Positions 1 to 8,398 of a DNA stretch of 64,000 nt are shown here, piece by piece. Origin of the DNA: CAWCOU01 sp963797335 (lineage in GTDB: Bacteria > Pseudomonadota > Gammaproteobacteria > JAURND01); the NCBI GenBank assembly GCA_963797335.1, contig CAWCOU010000006.1, forward strand, positions 1,226,393-1,290,392. Direction: 5' to 3'. The notes beneath the pieces were generated by a model. That model was not told where the DNA came from. It did no database searches and saw only the letters and a list, made by a program, of their open reading frames with translations. The number at the start of each line of letters is the position of its first letter. Positions within the stretch are counted from its first letter, which is position 1. A program made the translations under genes and the position numbers.

Positions 1-74
1 GTGAGTAACCCCGTTGTTCGGGTCTCGCCTTGTAGGGAAACAAAGATTTCAGTGATGCGTAATGTGTTTGTCAT
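1..74 (-). CDS. queE: 7-carboxy-7-deazaguanine synthase QueE, N-terminal fragment (runs off the window)
   Basis: The minus strand from 74 opens with ATG and reads MTNTLRITEIFVSLQGETRT, then GLLT, to the window edge. The ITEIFxSLQGE(A/T)RT block is the well-known start of QueE, the radical-SAM enzyme that makes 7-carboxy-7-deazaguanine for queuosine. Only about 24 codons are present, so the CX3CX2C cluster motif lies outside. A position directly downstream of cpoB on the same strand is common in gammaproteobacteria and supports the call. No strong ribosome binding site is visible. Confidence 0.8.
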   Translation of the reverse strand, partial: MTNTLRITEIFVSLQGETRTTGLL

Positions 75-102
75 GGCTTGGAAAACAAAAGGGTAGCGTT
101 GG

Positions 103-1107
103 TTACGGTGTCTGCCCAGTCGGTTCCATTTGCTGAAGCTGAGTGGCCGCTAATTTCGCGGTGGGTGTGCCGGGGAATTGTGCCACAATTCGCTTAAATT
201 CCTGTTTTGCCTGGGTGGTTTTACCATTTGTAAAATGAATGGTGGCTAGACTGAGTAGTGCATCAGGAACCTTGCCATTGTTCGGGTATTTTTTTATCAG
301 CGCACTGAACTCTTTGACGGCTAACTCATTTTTTCCTTCACTGCCATAAAGCTCCCCCAGCCAGTAATGAGCGCTGGGAGCATAAGTCCCATTCGGGTAA
401 GTTTGTAAAAAGGCTTGAAAAGCGGTAATCGCGTCGTCATTTTGTTTTTTAGCTTGTAAATCCAGGGCTATTTTATAAGCGTGATCTTCCGAGCCTGCCG
501 TCGCGACTTCAGCCGCTGCCGAGGCTTTTTGGGCAGAAGGCAGGTTTTGCGTGACATTAGTTTCTGCTTTAATGATGGAATCGGAAGCGGTGTTCACAAA
601 TTCTGCAGTCTCTGAAGTTCCTGCGGTTGATGTTTGCGGGGTTGAGGAAGCCAAATTAGTAGTGGTTGCCACTTTACTCAAATCAATCGGCGCATGATTC
701 GTCGTATCGCCATTGGTTGTTGGCACATTGGCTGGGGCATTGGCCGCTTGCGGACTATTCTTTTGTGCGGACATTTGCTGCAGCATATGAGCTTGCAATT
801 CTAATTGACCATTGAGTTGCTGAATTTGTTGCTGCAAATTATCCAACCGATTCGAGATATTCAGTTGCGTCAGATTGCTGATTTGTTGTTCTAGTAATCG
901 GAGTCGTTCTTCTACAGGAAGATTCTCCCGCGACGAGGACGGCATGGCAGTGGGAGCGATATCGGCCGAAGCGGCTGAAGCTGCTTCATCTTCCTGTGGC
1001 TGGTTTTGATCTTGATTCAGATCAACGACCGGGGCTGCTGCCAAACAGGTCTGCATGGCGACAAAAGCCATGCAGACTAACCAAATCTGCCGAAATATCA
1101 TCATCAA
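103..1107 (-). CDS. cpoB: Cell division coordinator CpoB (YbgF), Tol-Pal associated
   Basis: Periplasmic protein that links Tol-Pal function to PBP1B-driven septal peptidoglycan synthesis. Residues 1-24 form a signal peptide ending near CLAA. Residues about 60-115 are a Leu/Gln-rich coiled coil (the trimerisation region). A long low-complexity Ala/Thr/Ser linker follows, then tetratricopeptide repeats from about 210 to 330 (segments such as FQAFLQTYPNGTYAPSAHYW). The length of 334 aa is somewhat above E. coli YbgF because of the linker. Three Met codons open the frame, so the exact start is uncertain by two residues. It overlaps pal by 4 nt, indicating translational coupling. Confidence 0.93.
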   Translation of the reverse strand: MMMIFRQIWLVCMAFVAMQTCLAAAPVVDLNQDQNQPQEDEAASAASADIAPTAMPSSSRENLPVEERLRLLEQQISNLTQLNISNRLDNLQQQIQQLNGQLELQAHMLQQMSAQKNSPQAANAPANVPTTNGDTTNHAPIDLSKVATTTNLASSTPQTSTAGTSETAEFVNTASDSIIKAETNVTQNLPSAQKASAAAEVATAGSEDHAYKIALDLQAKKQNDDAITAFQAFLQTYPNGTYAPSAHYWLGELYGSEGKNELAVKEFSALIKKYPNNGKVPDALLSLATIHFTNGKTTQAKQEFKRIVAQFPGTPTAKLAATQLQQMEPTGQTP

Positions 1108-1646
1108 TCCTTAGCTGAGACATCCACTCGACGATTACACTGGTAATCATCATCGGACGAACCAAATGAAATCGGTTTTTCCGCACCATTACTGTCGGTA
1201 GTGACTTGTTGCTTGTTAATGCCGTATTGCTCCAACGAGGTGGCTACGGCATTGGCTCGTCGCCAACCAAGGGCCGCGTTGTATTCACGGCTACCGCGGG
1301 AGTCGGTGTTGCCAACGACACGTACCGTGCTGTGACGCGCCGCTATCGACTGCCCTAAAGACTGCAGACGATTTAAATCTTCGGAGTGCACATCGTTGCT
1401 ATTAAAATCGAAATAATAGGCCTGGGTGTTATAGCCTGCTAATTGCGGCACATTACAACTGGCAGAAGGTGAGAAGCCACCAGCAGCTCCATTACCGCCT
1501 AACCCTTGCGCATACGCACCGCCTTCACCACCGGCACCCCCTTCGGAAATGGGTGAACCTGTGCCATGGCGAGTGGAAGAGCAAGCTGCCAAACCCAAGA
1601 TTCCTGCGACAACGACAACTCGTTTAAACCCGATTGCTATTTTCAT
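1104..1646 (-). CDS. pal: Peptidoglycan-associated lipoprotein Pal
   Basis: Outer-membrane lipoprotein that binds peptidoglycan and TolB. A lipobox (GLAAC) places the acylated cysteine at residue 22. A Gly-rich linker occupies about 30-58 and an OmpA-like domain the C-terminal half: YYFDFNSNDVH, then VVGNTDSRGSREYNAALGWR with the Asp and Arg residues that contact diaminopimelate. The Gly/Ala-rich linker is longer than in E. coli Pal. The gene lies 27 nt downstream of tolB and overlaps cpoB by 4 nt, the canonical tolB-pal-cpoB order. Confidence 0.96.
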   Translation of the reverse strand: MKIAIGFKRVVVVAGILGLAACSSTRHGTGSPISEGGAGGEGGAYAQGLGGNGAAGGFSPSASCNVPQLAGYNTQAYYFDFNSNDVHSEDLNRLQSLGQSIAARHSTVRVVGNTDSRGSREYNAALGWRRANAVATSLEQYGINKQQVTTDSNGAEKPISFGSSDDDYQCNRRVDVSAKD

Positions 1647-1673
1647 ATTTCCTCACTCATAAGAAACAATGTT

Positions 1674-3011
1674 TTAATTCGTTAAAAAAGGCCCCCATGC
1701 CGGTTCCCTGACATCGCCTTGCCGTGCGGGCAATATTATTTTGACTCGCCCGTCTGTTGAAACCATGCCAAGTACACCGCGCCCTCCCGATTGGGTAGCA
1801 TAAATAATCATTTTGCCATTCGGCGCAATGCTGGGCGATTGATCATTTCCAGAACGAGTCAGTATAGTGTAACGCCCGGAAGCAATATCCTGGACCCCAA
1901 TGTTAAACCGATTATTACTACCATTCAACACAGCCAATGTTTTTCCATCGGGAGATAGAGAACCGCTGGCATTATAATCCCCATTAAATGTCACTCGCGT
2001 GGGGCTACCGCCAGCCACTGCCTGACGATAAATCTGCGGTCCACCGCCACGACTGGACGTAAAATAAAGCACACGACCATCTTCAGACCAGTTCGGCTCG
2101 GTATCTATCGAATCGCCTTGCGTCGCTTGCGTTACTTGGCGCGAGTTCACATCCATAATGAAAATCTTGGGGTAACCGGTGCGCGTTAACACAATGGCTA
2201 GTCGACGACCATCGGGTGACCACGCTGGCGCATTATTGAGTCCCGCAAAGTTGCTGACTAATTGACGGCTGCCACTAGTAACATCTTGCACATAAATGGC
2301 GGCTCGCCCACTTTCAAACGACACATACGCAATGCGTCGACCATCGGGTGACCAAGCTGGCGATAGGATTGACTGGCTCGAAGTCAGCAAAGGCTTAGGG
2401 TTATAGCCATCCATATCGGAAACTTCCAAGGTATACTGCGAACCCTGCGGAGATTGTTGAGCAACCACATAAGCGATACGCGTGGAAAAAACGCCGCGAT
2501 CGCCGGTGAGGCTTTGGTAGATCAAATCGCTGATATGATGAGCCACCGCTCGCAATTGGCTGCCGTTTACCGTAAATGAATTGCTTAATATGACACTGCT
2601 CTGCCATCCGGGTGCCGCATTATCTTTACGATTTTGTTTGTTGGCATAGGCATTCAATAATTGGAACTGGACACGATATTGATCGCCGCCTACCGATTCG
2701 ACACTACCCACCACCAAATTATTTAAATTTTGTTTTTGCCAATACGAGAAATCTACTTTATCGGCACTGTTGGGTAGCTGTTGCATCTCGCTTTTATTCA
2801 TTAAACGAAATCGGCCACTGTTTTGAAGATCCTGGGTGATGATGTTGCTGATGTTATTCGCTGAATCCGCATCACTTTGTCCTGAAAAAGGCACGACCGC
2901 AATCGGAATAGCGCCTTGAACGCCTTGTGTTAATTCAATATCGACGATGGCGCAAGCAGACCCGCTGATAAATAATCCGAGAAAAAATAACCATTTTGTT
3001 AGATGACGCAT
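1674..3011 (-). CDS. tolB: Tol-Pal system beta-propeller protein TolB
   Basis: Periplasmic protein that joins Pal to TolA. A signal peptide is visible (residues 1-21, ending SACA). An N-terminal alpha/beta domain follows, then a six-bladed propeller shown by repeated WSPDGRRIAY-type motifs at roughly 215, 260, 305, 350 and 395. At 445 aa it is a normal family length. It lies 59 nt after tolA on the same strand. ORFs on both strands inside it are shadows. Confidence 0.97.
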   Translation of the reverse strand: MRHLTKWLFFLGLFISGSACAIVDIELTQGVQGAIPIAVVPFSGQSDADSANNISNIITQDLQNSGRFRLMNKSEMQQLPNSADKVDFSYWQKQNLNNLVVGSVESVGGDQYRVQFQLLNAYANKQNRKDNAAPGWQSSVILSNSFTVNGSQLRAVAHHISDLIYQSLTGDRGVFSTRIAYVVAQQSPQGSQYTLEVSDMDGYNPKPLLTSSQSILSPAWSPDGRRIAYVSFESGRAAIYVQDVTSGSRQLVSNFAGLNNAPAWSPDGRRLAIVLTRTGYPKIFIMDVNSRQVTQATQGDSIDTEPNWSEDGRVLYFTSSRGGGPQIYRQAVAGGSPTRVTFNGDYNASGSLSPDGKTLAVLNGSNNRFNIGVQDIASGRYTILTRSGNDQSPSIAPNGKMIIYATQSGGRGVLGMVSTDGRVKIILPARQGDVREPAWGPFLTN

Positions 3012-3070
3012 ACTTACCTCCCATGAAATCTCTTTATTCTTTGCTGAGAGCGGGTGAGTGCTCCCAGGCC

Positions 3071-4003
3071 TTACTGTTCCGCGATATTTTTTGGACTAGC
3101 TGTTAATCGCAACTCTTGAAATTGGCTAGCTAACTCGGCATCGGTTGGTACTGGCAACGGCGACGCTTTAAAAACAGCTGCCCGCGCCGAGTTATCTAAG
3201 CCAGAATCCCCGCTACTACGCGACACTTGCACGCTTAACACGGTGCCACCGGGCCCCAGTTTAATGGTTAATTCGCAGGTCAAGTCTGGATTAGACCCCC
3301 CTGGAACGACCCAATTCTGTTGAATGGCTGCCTCAATTAACGCCTTGTATTTTTGCAATTCGCTTTGTTGCTCATTGGTTCTCGCGGCAGCCAAGGCTTT
3401 TTGCTCGGTTGCCAGTTGCGAATCTACGGCTTTTTGTTCGGCTACCTTTAGTTGCTGAGCTTGTTGCTTTTCCTGCTGCTGTTTTTGCAATTTATCTTTT
3501 TGCGCTTTTTGCGCCTTTTCTAAAGCCGCTTGTTTGGCCTGTTGCGCTTGCTGTTGTTGCACAGCCTCTTGTTGTTGAATGGCTTTCTGCTTCGCCTGCT
3601 GTTCTGCTTTTTGTTTAGCAGCCAACTGCTCCGCTTGCTCTTTCATTTCACGCTGATGTTGTGCTTGTAATTGTTGTTGATGTTGCTGTTCTTTGATGGC
3701 GTCAAGACGGGCTTTTTGCTCCGCTTGCTGTTTAAGCCGCTGTTGTTCTGCAACCGCTTTTGCCTCTTGTTCCTGACGGGCCTGTTCTGCTTTCAGTTGC
3801 GCCATTCTCGTCAACTCACTCTGGCTAACGGCAACGGCTTTAATAATATCGACATCGGGTTGCACAGACACCTGATGCAAATCATTGGCATGGATGTGCA
3901 GAAAAAAAGCGCTAATCAGTAGTATATGCAAAATAACTGCAAACACAACCGCTAGTCGGTAAGACGAATCTTTCCACATGGTAGTGACCGGGTTATTTAA
4001 CAT
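3071..4003 (-). CDS. tolA: Cell envelope integrity protein TolA
   Basis: Inner-membrane protein that spans the periplasm and couples TolQR motor energy to TolB/Pal. One membrane helix at about 17-37 (LAVVFAVILHILLISAFF) is followed by a very long Gln/Ala/Lys helical domain (about 65-215, the TolAII region). The C-terminal TolAIII-like domain carries CELTIKLGPGGTVLSVQVSRSSG. The start overlaps tolR by 11 nt; an in-frame Met at residue 9 (3,979) is an alternative. Domain order and neighbours make the call secure despite low sequence complexity. Confidence 0.95.
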   Translation of the reverse strand: MLNNPVTTMWKDSSYRLAVVFAVILHILLISAFFLHIHANDLHQVSVQPDVDIIKAVAVSQSELTRMAQLKAEQARQEQEAKAVAEQQRLKQQAEQKARLDAIKEQQHQQQLQAQHQREMKEQAEQLAAKQKAEQQAKQKAIQQQEAVQQQQAQQAKQAALEKAQKAQKDKLQKQQQEKQQAQQLKVAEQKAVDSQLATEQKALAAARTNEQQSELQKYKALIEAAIQQNWVVPGGSNPDLTCELTIKLGPGGTVLSVQVSRSSGDSGLDNSARAAVFKASPLPVPTDAELASQFQELRLTASPKNIAEQ

Positions 4004-4436
4004 CTTGCGGATGGGTAACTAAACCAACGCTGGCAGCACCGGCTTGTTGTAACAACACCATCGCCTGTACTACTTTTCCGTAATCGACATTTTCATCGCC
4101 TTTCACTAATACCTGGCGTGGCGGCCCCTCTTTGGGGCTTGCTTGCAGCTCCGTAGAAACTTGCCCCATTAATGCGCTGGCATCGAGTGGCTGATCGGGG
4201 GTGGGGGAGATGTTTAAATAATAACTGCCACTGGCATCAATGCTGACGATAATCGGTTCTTGCTGCTTAGCGGTTATTGGTTGAGCGCTGGCCTGGGGTA
4301 AGTCCACATTAACGCCCTGGGATAGCAACGGGGTTGTTATCATAAAAATAACCAGCAAGACTAACATCACATCAATGTAAGGAACGACATTGATCTCAGC
4401 TAATGGAGCGCGGCGGTTTTTTCGGTTTCTTAGCAT
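3993..4436 (-). CDS. tolR: Tol-Pal motor protein TolR (ExbD/TolR family)
   Basis: Stator partner of TolQ in the proton-driven inner-membrane motor. The N-terminus is typical: cytoplasmic RAPLAEINVVPYIDVMLVLL, with the transmembrane Asp needed for proton transfer, then VIFMITTPLLSQGV. The periplasmic domain (about 60-147) includes VLVKGDENVDYGKVVQAM. At 147 aa the length is normal. The gene normally directly upstream, tolQ, is not here: a reductase gene ends 9 nt upstream instead. Confidence 0.96.
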   Translation of the reverse strand: MLRNRKNRRAPLAEINVVPYIDVMLVLLVIFMITTPLLSQGVNVDLPQASAQPITAKQQEPIIVSIDASGSYYLNISPTPDQPLDASALMGQVSTELQASPKEGPPRQVLVKGDENVDYGKVVQAMVLLQQAGAASVGLVTHPQDVK

Positions 4437-4445
4437 ACGGTTATG

Positions 4446-5516
4446 TCAAGTTTGAGGATAGGTCACTTGCAGCATTAAGCTGCGCTGGCTGTCTTGCGGT
4501 AATATCGAAAGGCAGCGTTGAAAACAACTATTCAAGTCCAGTGAAAGGTTATCCTTTAAAAATTGATCAATTTCTTCGCTAGTGTGATTGGCCATTAATT
4601 GCGTCACCGCTTGCGTGGCTAACCCCTGATCCGGATTTTGCCTTAAAACCCATGCTAATAATAAAGCAATTTCCATCAGGGGTAAAATAACAGTTTTTGG
4701 TAATCTTCGTTGTTGCATTAACTGAATGGTGTAAAGTGCATCAATGATAGCGTGTTTGATTAAAAAGCCTCGCGACCAATTACCCAGCGCCACCCCTGAT
4801 TTTACGGCAAATTCCCACTGATTAGTACCGCCCGCGCCCTTATTTAGAAAATCAAAAAAGTCGGTGGTGCTTAAGGTCATCGGTGAGTCGGCTGCGATAT
4901 GCTGTTGTAAGCTGACAGCTAAAGACACCCCCAGCAAGCCATGAAATACCAAGACGTGGCCGATTAATTTAACACAAGCGCCGAGATCCACCGCTTCACC
5001 CAAGTATTTGGGATGACCCATTTGTTGCAATAAGGGTTCAACGCGCGTGTATAAGGCGTTATCACCGCTGGCCAAAATCAGCATGGTCGCGGCTTCTGCG
5101 CCCTTTACGCCACCGGTTAATGGGTAGTTGGCGTATTGCACATCATGCTGGGCACAGTATTGCGCCGTGGCTTGGACGAAATCGGCGCTGACGGTGGATA
5201 GGTGTAAAATAAAGCATCGATGCTGTTTTTGCTGAAGCATCGGTATGAGTTGTTGGAAGATGGGGTAATCATCGCCGTTCTTGCCGGCGCATATGACGAT
5301 GCCATCGAAATCGGTGAGGTGGATTAGTTCTTCCAGGTTGCTCACTAATTGAGCGCCGTGCGCCTGCCAGTTTTTTCGTAATGTGTCGCGTTTCTCGCCT
5401 GGGCCACCGCGGTCCAACACACGGAGGTAACGGGCGATGTTGCTATTGTGTAAATGTTTCGCTGATGGACCTAGCATGTTGCCCAGTCCGCCAATGGCGA
5501 TTAGGTTTAGTGTCAT
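4446..5516 (-). CDS. NAD(P)-dependent 3-hydroxyisobutyrate dehydrogenase-like reductase
   Basis: The N-terminus has a degenerate dinucleotide-binding loop (IGGLGNMLG) of the 6-phosphogluconate/3-hydroxyisobutyrate dehydrogenase type. A middle segment (PLTGGVKGAEAATMLILASG) matches the TGG substrate-binding region, and KLIGHVL matches the family's catalytic-lysine helix (K-x-x-x-N in typical members, here with His in place of Asn). At 356 aa it is longer than usual HIBADHs (about 295), so substrate is not certain. It sits downstream of mccB, separated by a palindromic repeat, and 9 nt before tolR, so it may be transcribed with either group. A role in branched-chain catabolism is inferred only from neighbours. 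Confidence 0.7.
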   Translation of the reverse strand: MTLNLIAIGGLGNMLGPSAKHLHNSNIARYLRVLDRGGPGEKRDTLRKNWQAHGAQLVSNLEELIHLTDFDGIVICAGKNGDDYPIFQQLIPMLQQKQHRCFILHLSTVSADFVQATAQYCAQHDVQYANYPLTGGVKGAEAATMLILASGDNALYTRVEPLLQQMGHPKYLGEAVDLGACVKLIGHVLVFHGLLGVSLAVSLQQHIAADSPMTLSTTDFFDFLNKGAGGTNQWEFAVKSGVALGNWSRGFLIKHAIIDALYTIQLMQQRRLPKTVILPLMEIALLLAWVLRQNPDQGLATQAVTQLMANHTSEEIDQFLKDNLSLDLNSCFQRCLSILPQDSQRSLMLQVTYPQT

Positions 5517-5578
5517 GATGAATTTCCAGTAAAGAATATCTCAAATTGGCGGCATGCTTTGCCTCCTCGAAGCCTTCT

Positions 5579-5604
5579 GGTGGGCAAAGCGAAGCGTCCC
5601 CACC
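5579..5604. repeat. Dispersed 26-bp palindromic repeat, family A, copy 1
   Basis: A 26-bp imperfect palindrome starting GGTGGGCAAAGC and ending GTCCCCACC. It lies in the 96-nt gap between the reductase and mccB. Its left flank (AAGCCTTCT) is the reverse complement of the right flank of the copy at 21,390. Similar palindromes occur at 14,784 and 21,390. It may act as an mRNA-end hairpin. Confidence 0.75.
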
Positions 5605-5612
5605 AATCTGCT

Positions 5613-7217
5613 CTACATTCGAAATACGCCCCATTGGGTTTTGGATATAGGGGCATTTAACGCGGCGGAGATAGCTAACCCCAGCACTCGGCGAGTATCG
5701 GCGGGGTCAATAATGCCATCATCCCAAAGTCTGGCGCTGGCATAATAGGGGTGACCTTGCGTTTCGTATTGCTGTCGAATGTGGCTTTTAAATTTTTCAT
5801 CTGCCGCCGGATCGTAGGGCTCACCCAAGCGTGCCTTTTTTTCTTGATTGACTTGAGCTAATACATTCGCGGCCTGCTCGCCGCCCATCACCGAGATGCG
5901 AGCGTTGGGCCACATCCATAAAAAACGGGGATCATAGGCACGGCCACACATGGCGTAATTGCCCGCACCAAAACTACCGCCAATAATCACCGTAAATTTA
6001 GGGACGGCACTGCAGGCAACCGCCGTGACTAATTTAGCGCCGTCCTTGGCGATACCGCGTGTCTCGTATTTTTTTCCTACCATAAACCCGGTAATGTTTT
6101 GTAAAAACACCAACGGAATTTGTTGCTGCGTGCATAACTCGATAAAATGCGCGCCCTTCAACGCCGACTCGGAAAATAAAATCCCATTGTTGGCAATAAT
6201 TCCAACGGGGTAACCGTATAAATGCGCAAAACCGCAGACCAAGGTCGTGCCATACAATGCTTTGAATTCATTAAATTCGGAACCATCCACTAACCGGGCA
6301 ATCACTTCATGCACGTCGTACGGCTTTCGAGCATCGTAATTAATCACGCCGTATAATTCCTCTGTCGCGTATAAGGGCTCGCGAACCGGGATCGTTTTTA
6401 AAGGGACTTGTTTTCGATAATTCAAACTGGCGACGACTTCTCGGGCCTGTTGCAAGGCATGGGCATCATTCTGAGCATAATAATCAGCCACTCCAGAGGT
6501 TCGACAATGCACATCGGCGCCGCCTAATTCTTCTGCGCTGACCACTTCGCCAGTCGCGGCTTTGACTAATGGCGGGCCGCCTAAAAAAATAGTGGCCTGG
6601 TTTTTGACCATAATCGAAACATCCGCCATCGCCGGCACATAAGCACCGCCTGCCGTACAAGAACCCATGACCACTGCAATTTGTGTGATGCCTTCCGCCG
6701 ACAAATTCGCCTGGTTATAAAAAATTCGACCAAAATGCTCTTTATCTGGAAAAACTTCATCTTGCTTCGGTAAAAAAGCGCCTCCGGAATCGACCAGATA
6801 AATGCAGGGCAGGCGATTGGCTTGGGCAATTTCTTGTGCTCGTAGGTGTTTTTTAACGGTGATCGGGTAATACGTTCCGCCTTTCACCGTGGCATCGTTT
6901 GCCACTATCATGCATTCTTGCCCCATCACTTGGCCAATGCCGGTGATGATGCCGCCAGCAGGAACCGGTTCTCCGTAAAGATCCAATCCTGCCAGTTGCG
7001 ATAGCTCAAGAAACGGAGAGCCAGGGTCTAGCAAATGGGCAATGCGCTCTCGCGGTAATAATTTCCCTTGTTCACGATGGCGCTGCTGCGCTTGCACATT
7101 CCCCTTGGCAATCTCCTGAACCTTTTCACTCAAGTCCGCAACCTGGGTCGTCATTTGGTTGGCGTTCTCTTTAAATAACTGGCTTTGGGGGTTGATATGG
7201 GTGGTCAGGATAGTCAT
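5613..7217 (-). CDS. mccB: Methylcrotonyl-CoA carboxylase, carboxyltransferase (beta) subunit
   Basis: Carboxyltransferase half of the biotin enzyme that converts 3-methylcrotonyl-CoA to 3-methylglutaconyl-CoA in leucine breakdown. Family signatures include PRERIAHLLDPGSPFLELS, CIYLVDSGGAFLPKQDEVFP, GSCTAGGAYVPAMAD and VIIGGSFGAGNYAMCGRAYD, and the C-terminus QWGVFRM is typical. I place the start at ATG 7,217, seven nt after a GAGG site; a TTG two codons upstream is in frame. It adjoins the thiolase stop (TGA at 7,222-7,220). The biotin-carrying alpha subunit (mccA) is not in this window. Confidence 0.92.
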   Translation of the reverse strand: MTILTTHINPQSQLFKENANQMTTQVADLSEKVQEIAKGNVQAQQRHREQGKLLPRERIAHLLDPGSPFLELSQLAGLDLYGEPVPAGGIITGIGQVMGQECMIVANDATVKGGTYYPITVKKHLRAQEIAQANRLPCIYLVDSGGAFLPKQDEVFPDKEHFGRIFYNQANLSAEGITQIAVVMGSCTAGGAYVPAMADVSIMVKNQATIFLGGPPLVKAATGEVVSAEELGGADVHCRTSGVADYYAQNDAHALQQAREVVASLNYRKQVPLKTIPVREPLYATEELYGVINYDARKPYDVHEVIARLVDGSEFNEFKALYGTTLVCGFAHLYGYPVGIIANNGILFSESALKGAHFIELCTQQQIPLVFLQNITGFMVGKKYETRGIAKDGAKLVTAVACSAVPKFTVIIGGSFGAGNYAMCGRAYDPRFLWMWPNARISVMGGEQAANVLAQVNQEKKARLGEPYDPAADEKFKSHIRQQYETQGHPYYASARLWDDGIIDPADTRRVLGLAISAALNAPISKTQWGVFRM

Positions 7218-7219
7218 AT

Positions 7220-8398
7220 TCAAACCTCGACAGCAATCGCAGTGGCTTCACCGCCACCAATGCAAAGTGCGGCAATTCCACGTTTTAAACCTAAACGCTT
7301 GAGTGCGTAAAGCAGCGTCACTAAAATTCTTGCCCCTGAAGCGCCAATGGGATGACCCAGCACACAAGCACCCCCGTGGACATTGATTTTTTCTGCAGGA
7401 ATAGTTAATTCCTGCATCGCGGCCATGGTCACTACCGCAAAGGCTTCGTTAATTTCGAATAAATCCACATCCTCTATCGACCAATGCAGGCTTTTCAATA
7501 ATTTTTGTATAGCGCCAATCGGTGCTGTGGTGAACAACGCCGGTTCCTGGGAATGGGTGGCTTGGCCGACAAGCGTTGCCAGCGGTGTCAGGCCACGTCG
7601 CAAGGCTTCTTGTGTTTGCATCAGCACTAGCGCAGCTGCGCCGTCGGAGATGGAGGAAGCATTGGCAGCGGTTATGGTGCCGTCGCTACGAAACGCCGGT
7701 TTTAATAATGGTATTTTTTCAATGTTTGCGGTGGTGGGGCCTTCATCCTCATACACATCGAGTGAACCTTGTTTGGTGTGCACTGTAACCGGCGTTATTT
7801 CCTCACGGAAAAAGCTTTGTCGAGTCGCTTCTTGCGCTCGTTGCACGGAGCGAATGGCAAATTGATCTTGTGCTTCTCGACTGTAATGGTATTGTTGCGC
7901 GCACTCTTCGGCAAACACTCCCATCGCACAGCCGGGTTGATACGCATCTTCCAAACCATCGTACAACATATGATCGAGTATTCTTTGATGACCCAAGCGA
8001 TAACCTGCCCGGGCTTTTGGCATTAAATACGGCGCATTGGTCATGCTTTCCATGCCGCCGGCAATGATAACCGGTGGTTTTTCGGTGAGTAGAATATCCC
8101 TGGCGATCATCACTGCCTTCATTCCCGAACCACAGACTTTATTAATGGTCGTGCTGCCGGTATTGGCAGATAATCCCGCTAATATTGTTGCCTGGCGAGC
8201 AGGAGCTTGACCTAGTCCTGCCGGCAACACACAACCCATTAGCACTTCCGACACTTCCGTCGGTGTTAGCTGTGCACGTTCATACGCAGCCTTAATTGCG
8301 ATTGCACCGAGTTGCGTTGCGCTGATATCTTTGAATACGCCTTGGAAATTTCCAATAGGGGTGCGTGCGGCACTGACGATAACGACCGAATCAGCCAT
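7220..8398 (-). CDS. Acetyl-CoA C-acetyltransferase (thiolase)
   Basis: Condenses or cleaves acetyl-CoA/acetoacetyl-CoA. The nucleophile is in NKVCGSGMKAVM (about residue 90), followed by GGMESMTNAPYL, the His in GHPIGASGARI and the second Cys in ALCIGGGEA. The best start is ATG 8,398 (MADSVVIVSAARTPIG), preceded by a GAGGA site; the in-frame TTG at 8,413 is less likely. The start overlaps the end of the dehydrogenase gene by 8 nt. In leucine catabolism such an enzyme would use the acetoacetate branch product; this is inferred from context. Confidence 0.93.
   Translation of the reverse strand: MADSVVIVSAARTPIGNFQGVFKDISATQLGAIAIKAAYERAQLTPTEVSEVLMGCVLPAGLGQAPARQATILAGLSANTGSTTINKVCGSGMKAVMIARDILLTEKPPVIIAGGMESMTNAPYLMPKARAGYRLGHQRILDHMLYDGLEDAYQPGCAMGVFAEECAQQYHYSREAQDQFAIRSVQRAQEATRQSFFREEITPVTVHTKQGSLDVYEDEGPTTANIEKIPLLKPAFRSDGTITAANASSISDGAAALVLMQTQEALRRGLTPLATLVGQATHSQEPALFTTAPIGAIQKLLKSLHWSIEDVDLFEINEAFAVVTMAAMQELTIPAEKINVHGGACVLGHPIGASGARILVTLLYALKRLGLKRGIAALCIGGGEATAIAVEV

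Noticed and set aside
7383..7865. A 160-codon plus-strand ORF inside the thiolase gene
   Set aside because: Exact antisense of a conserved enzyme; no family resemblance.
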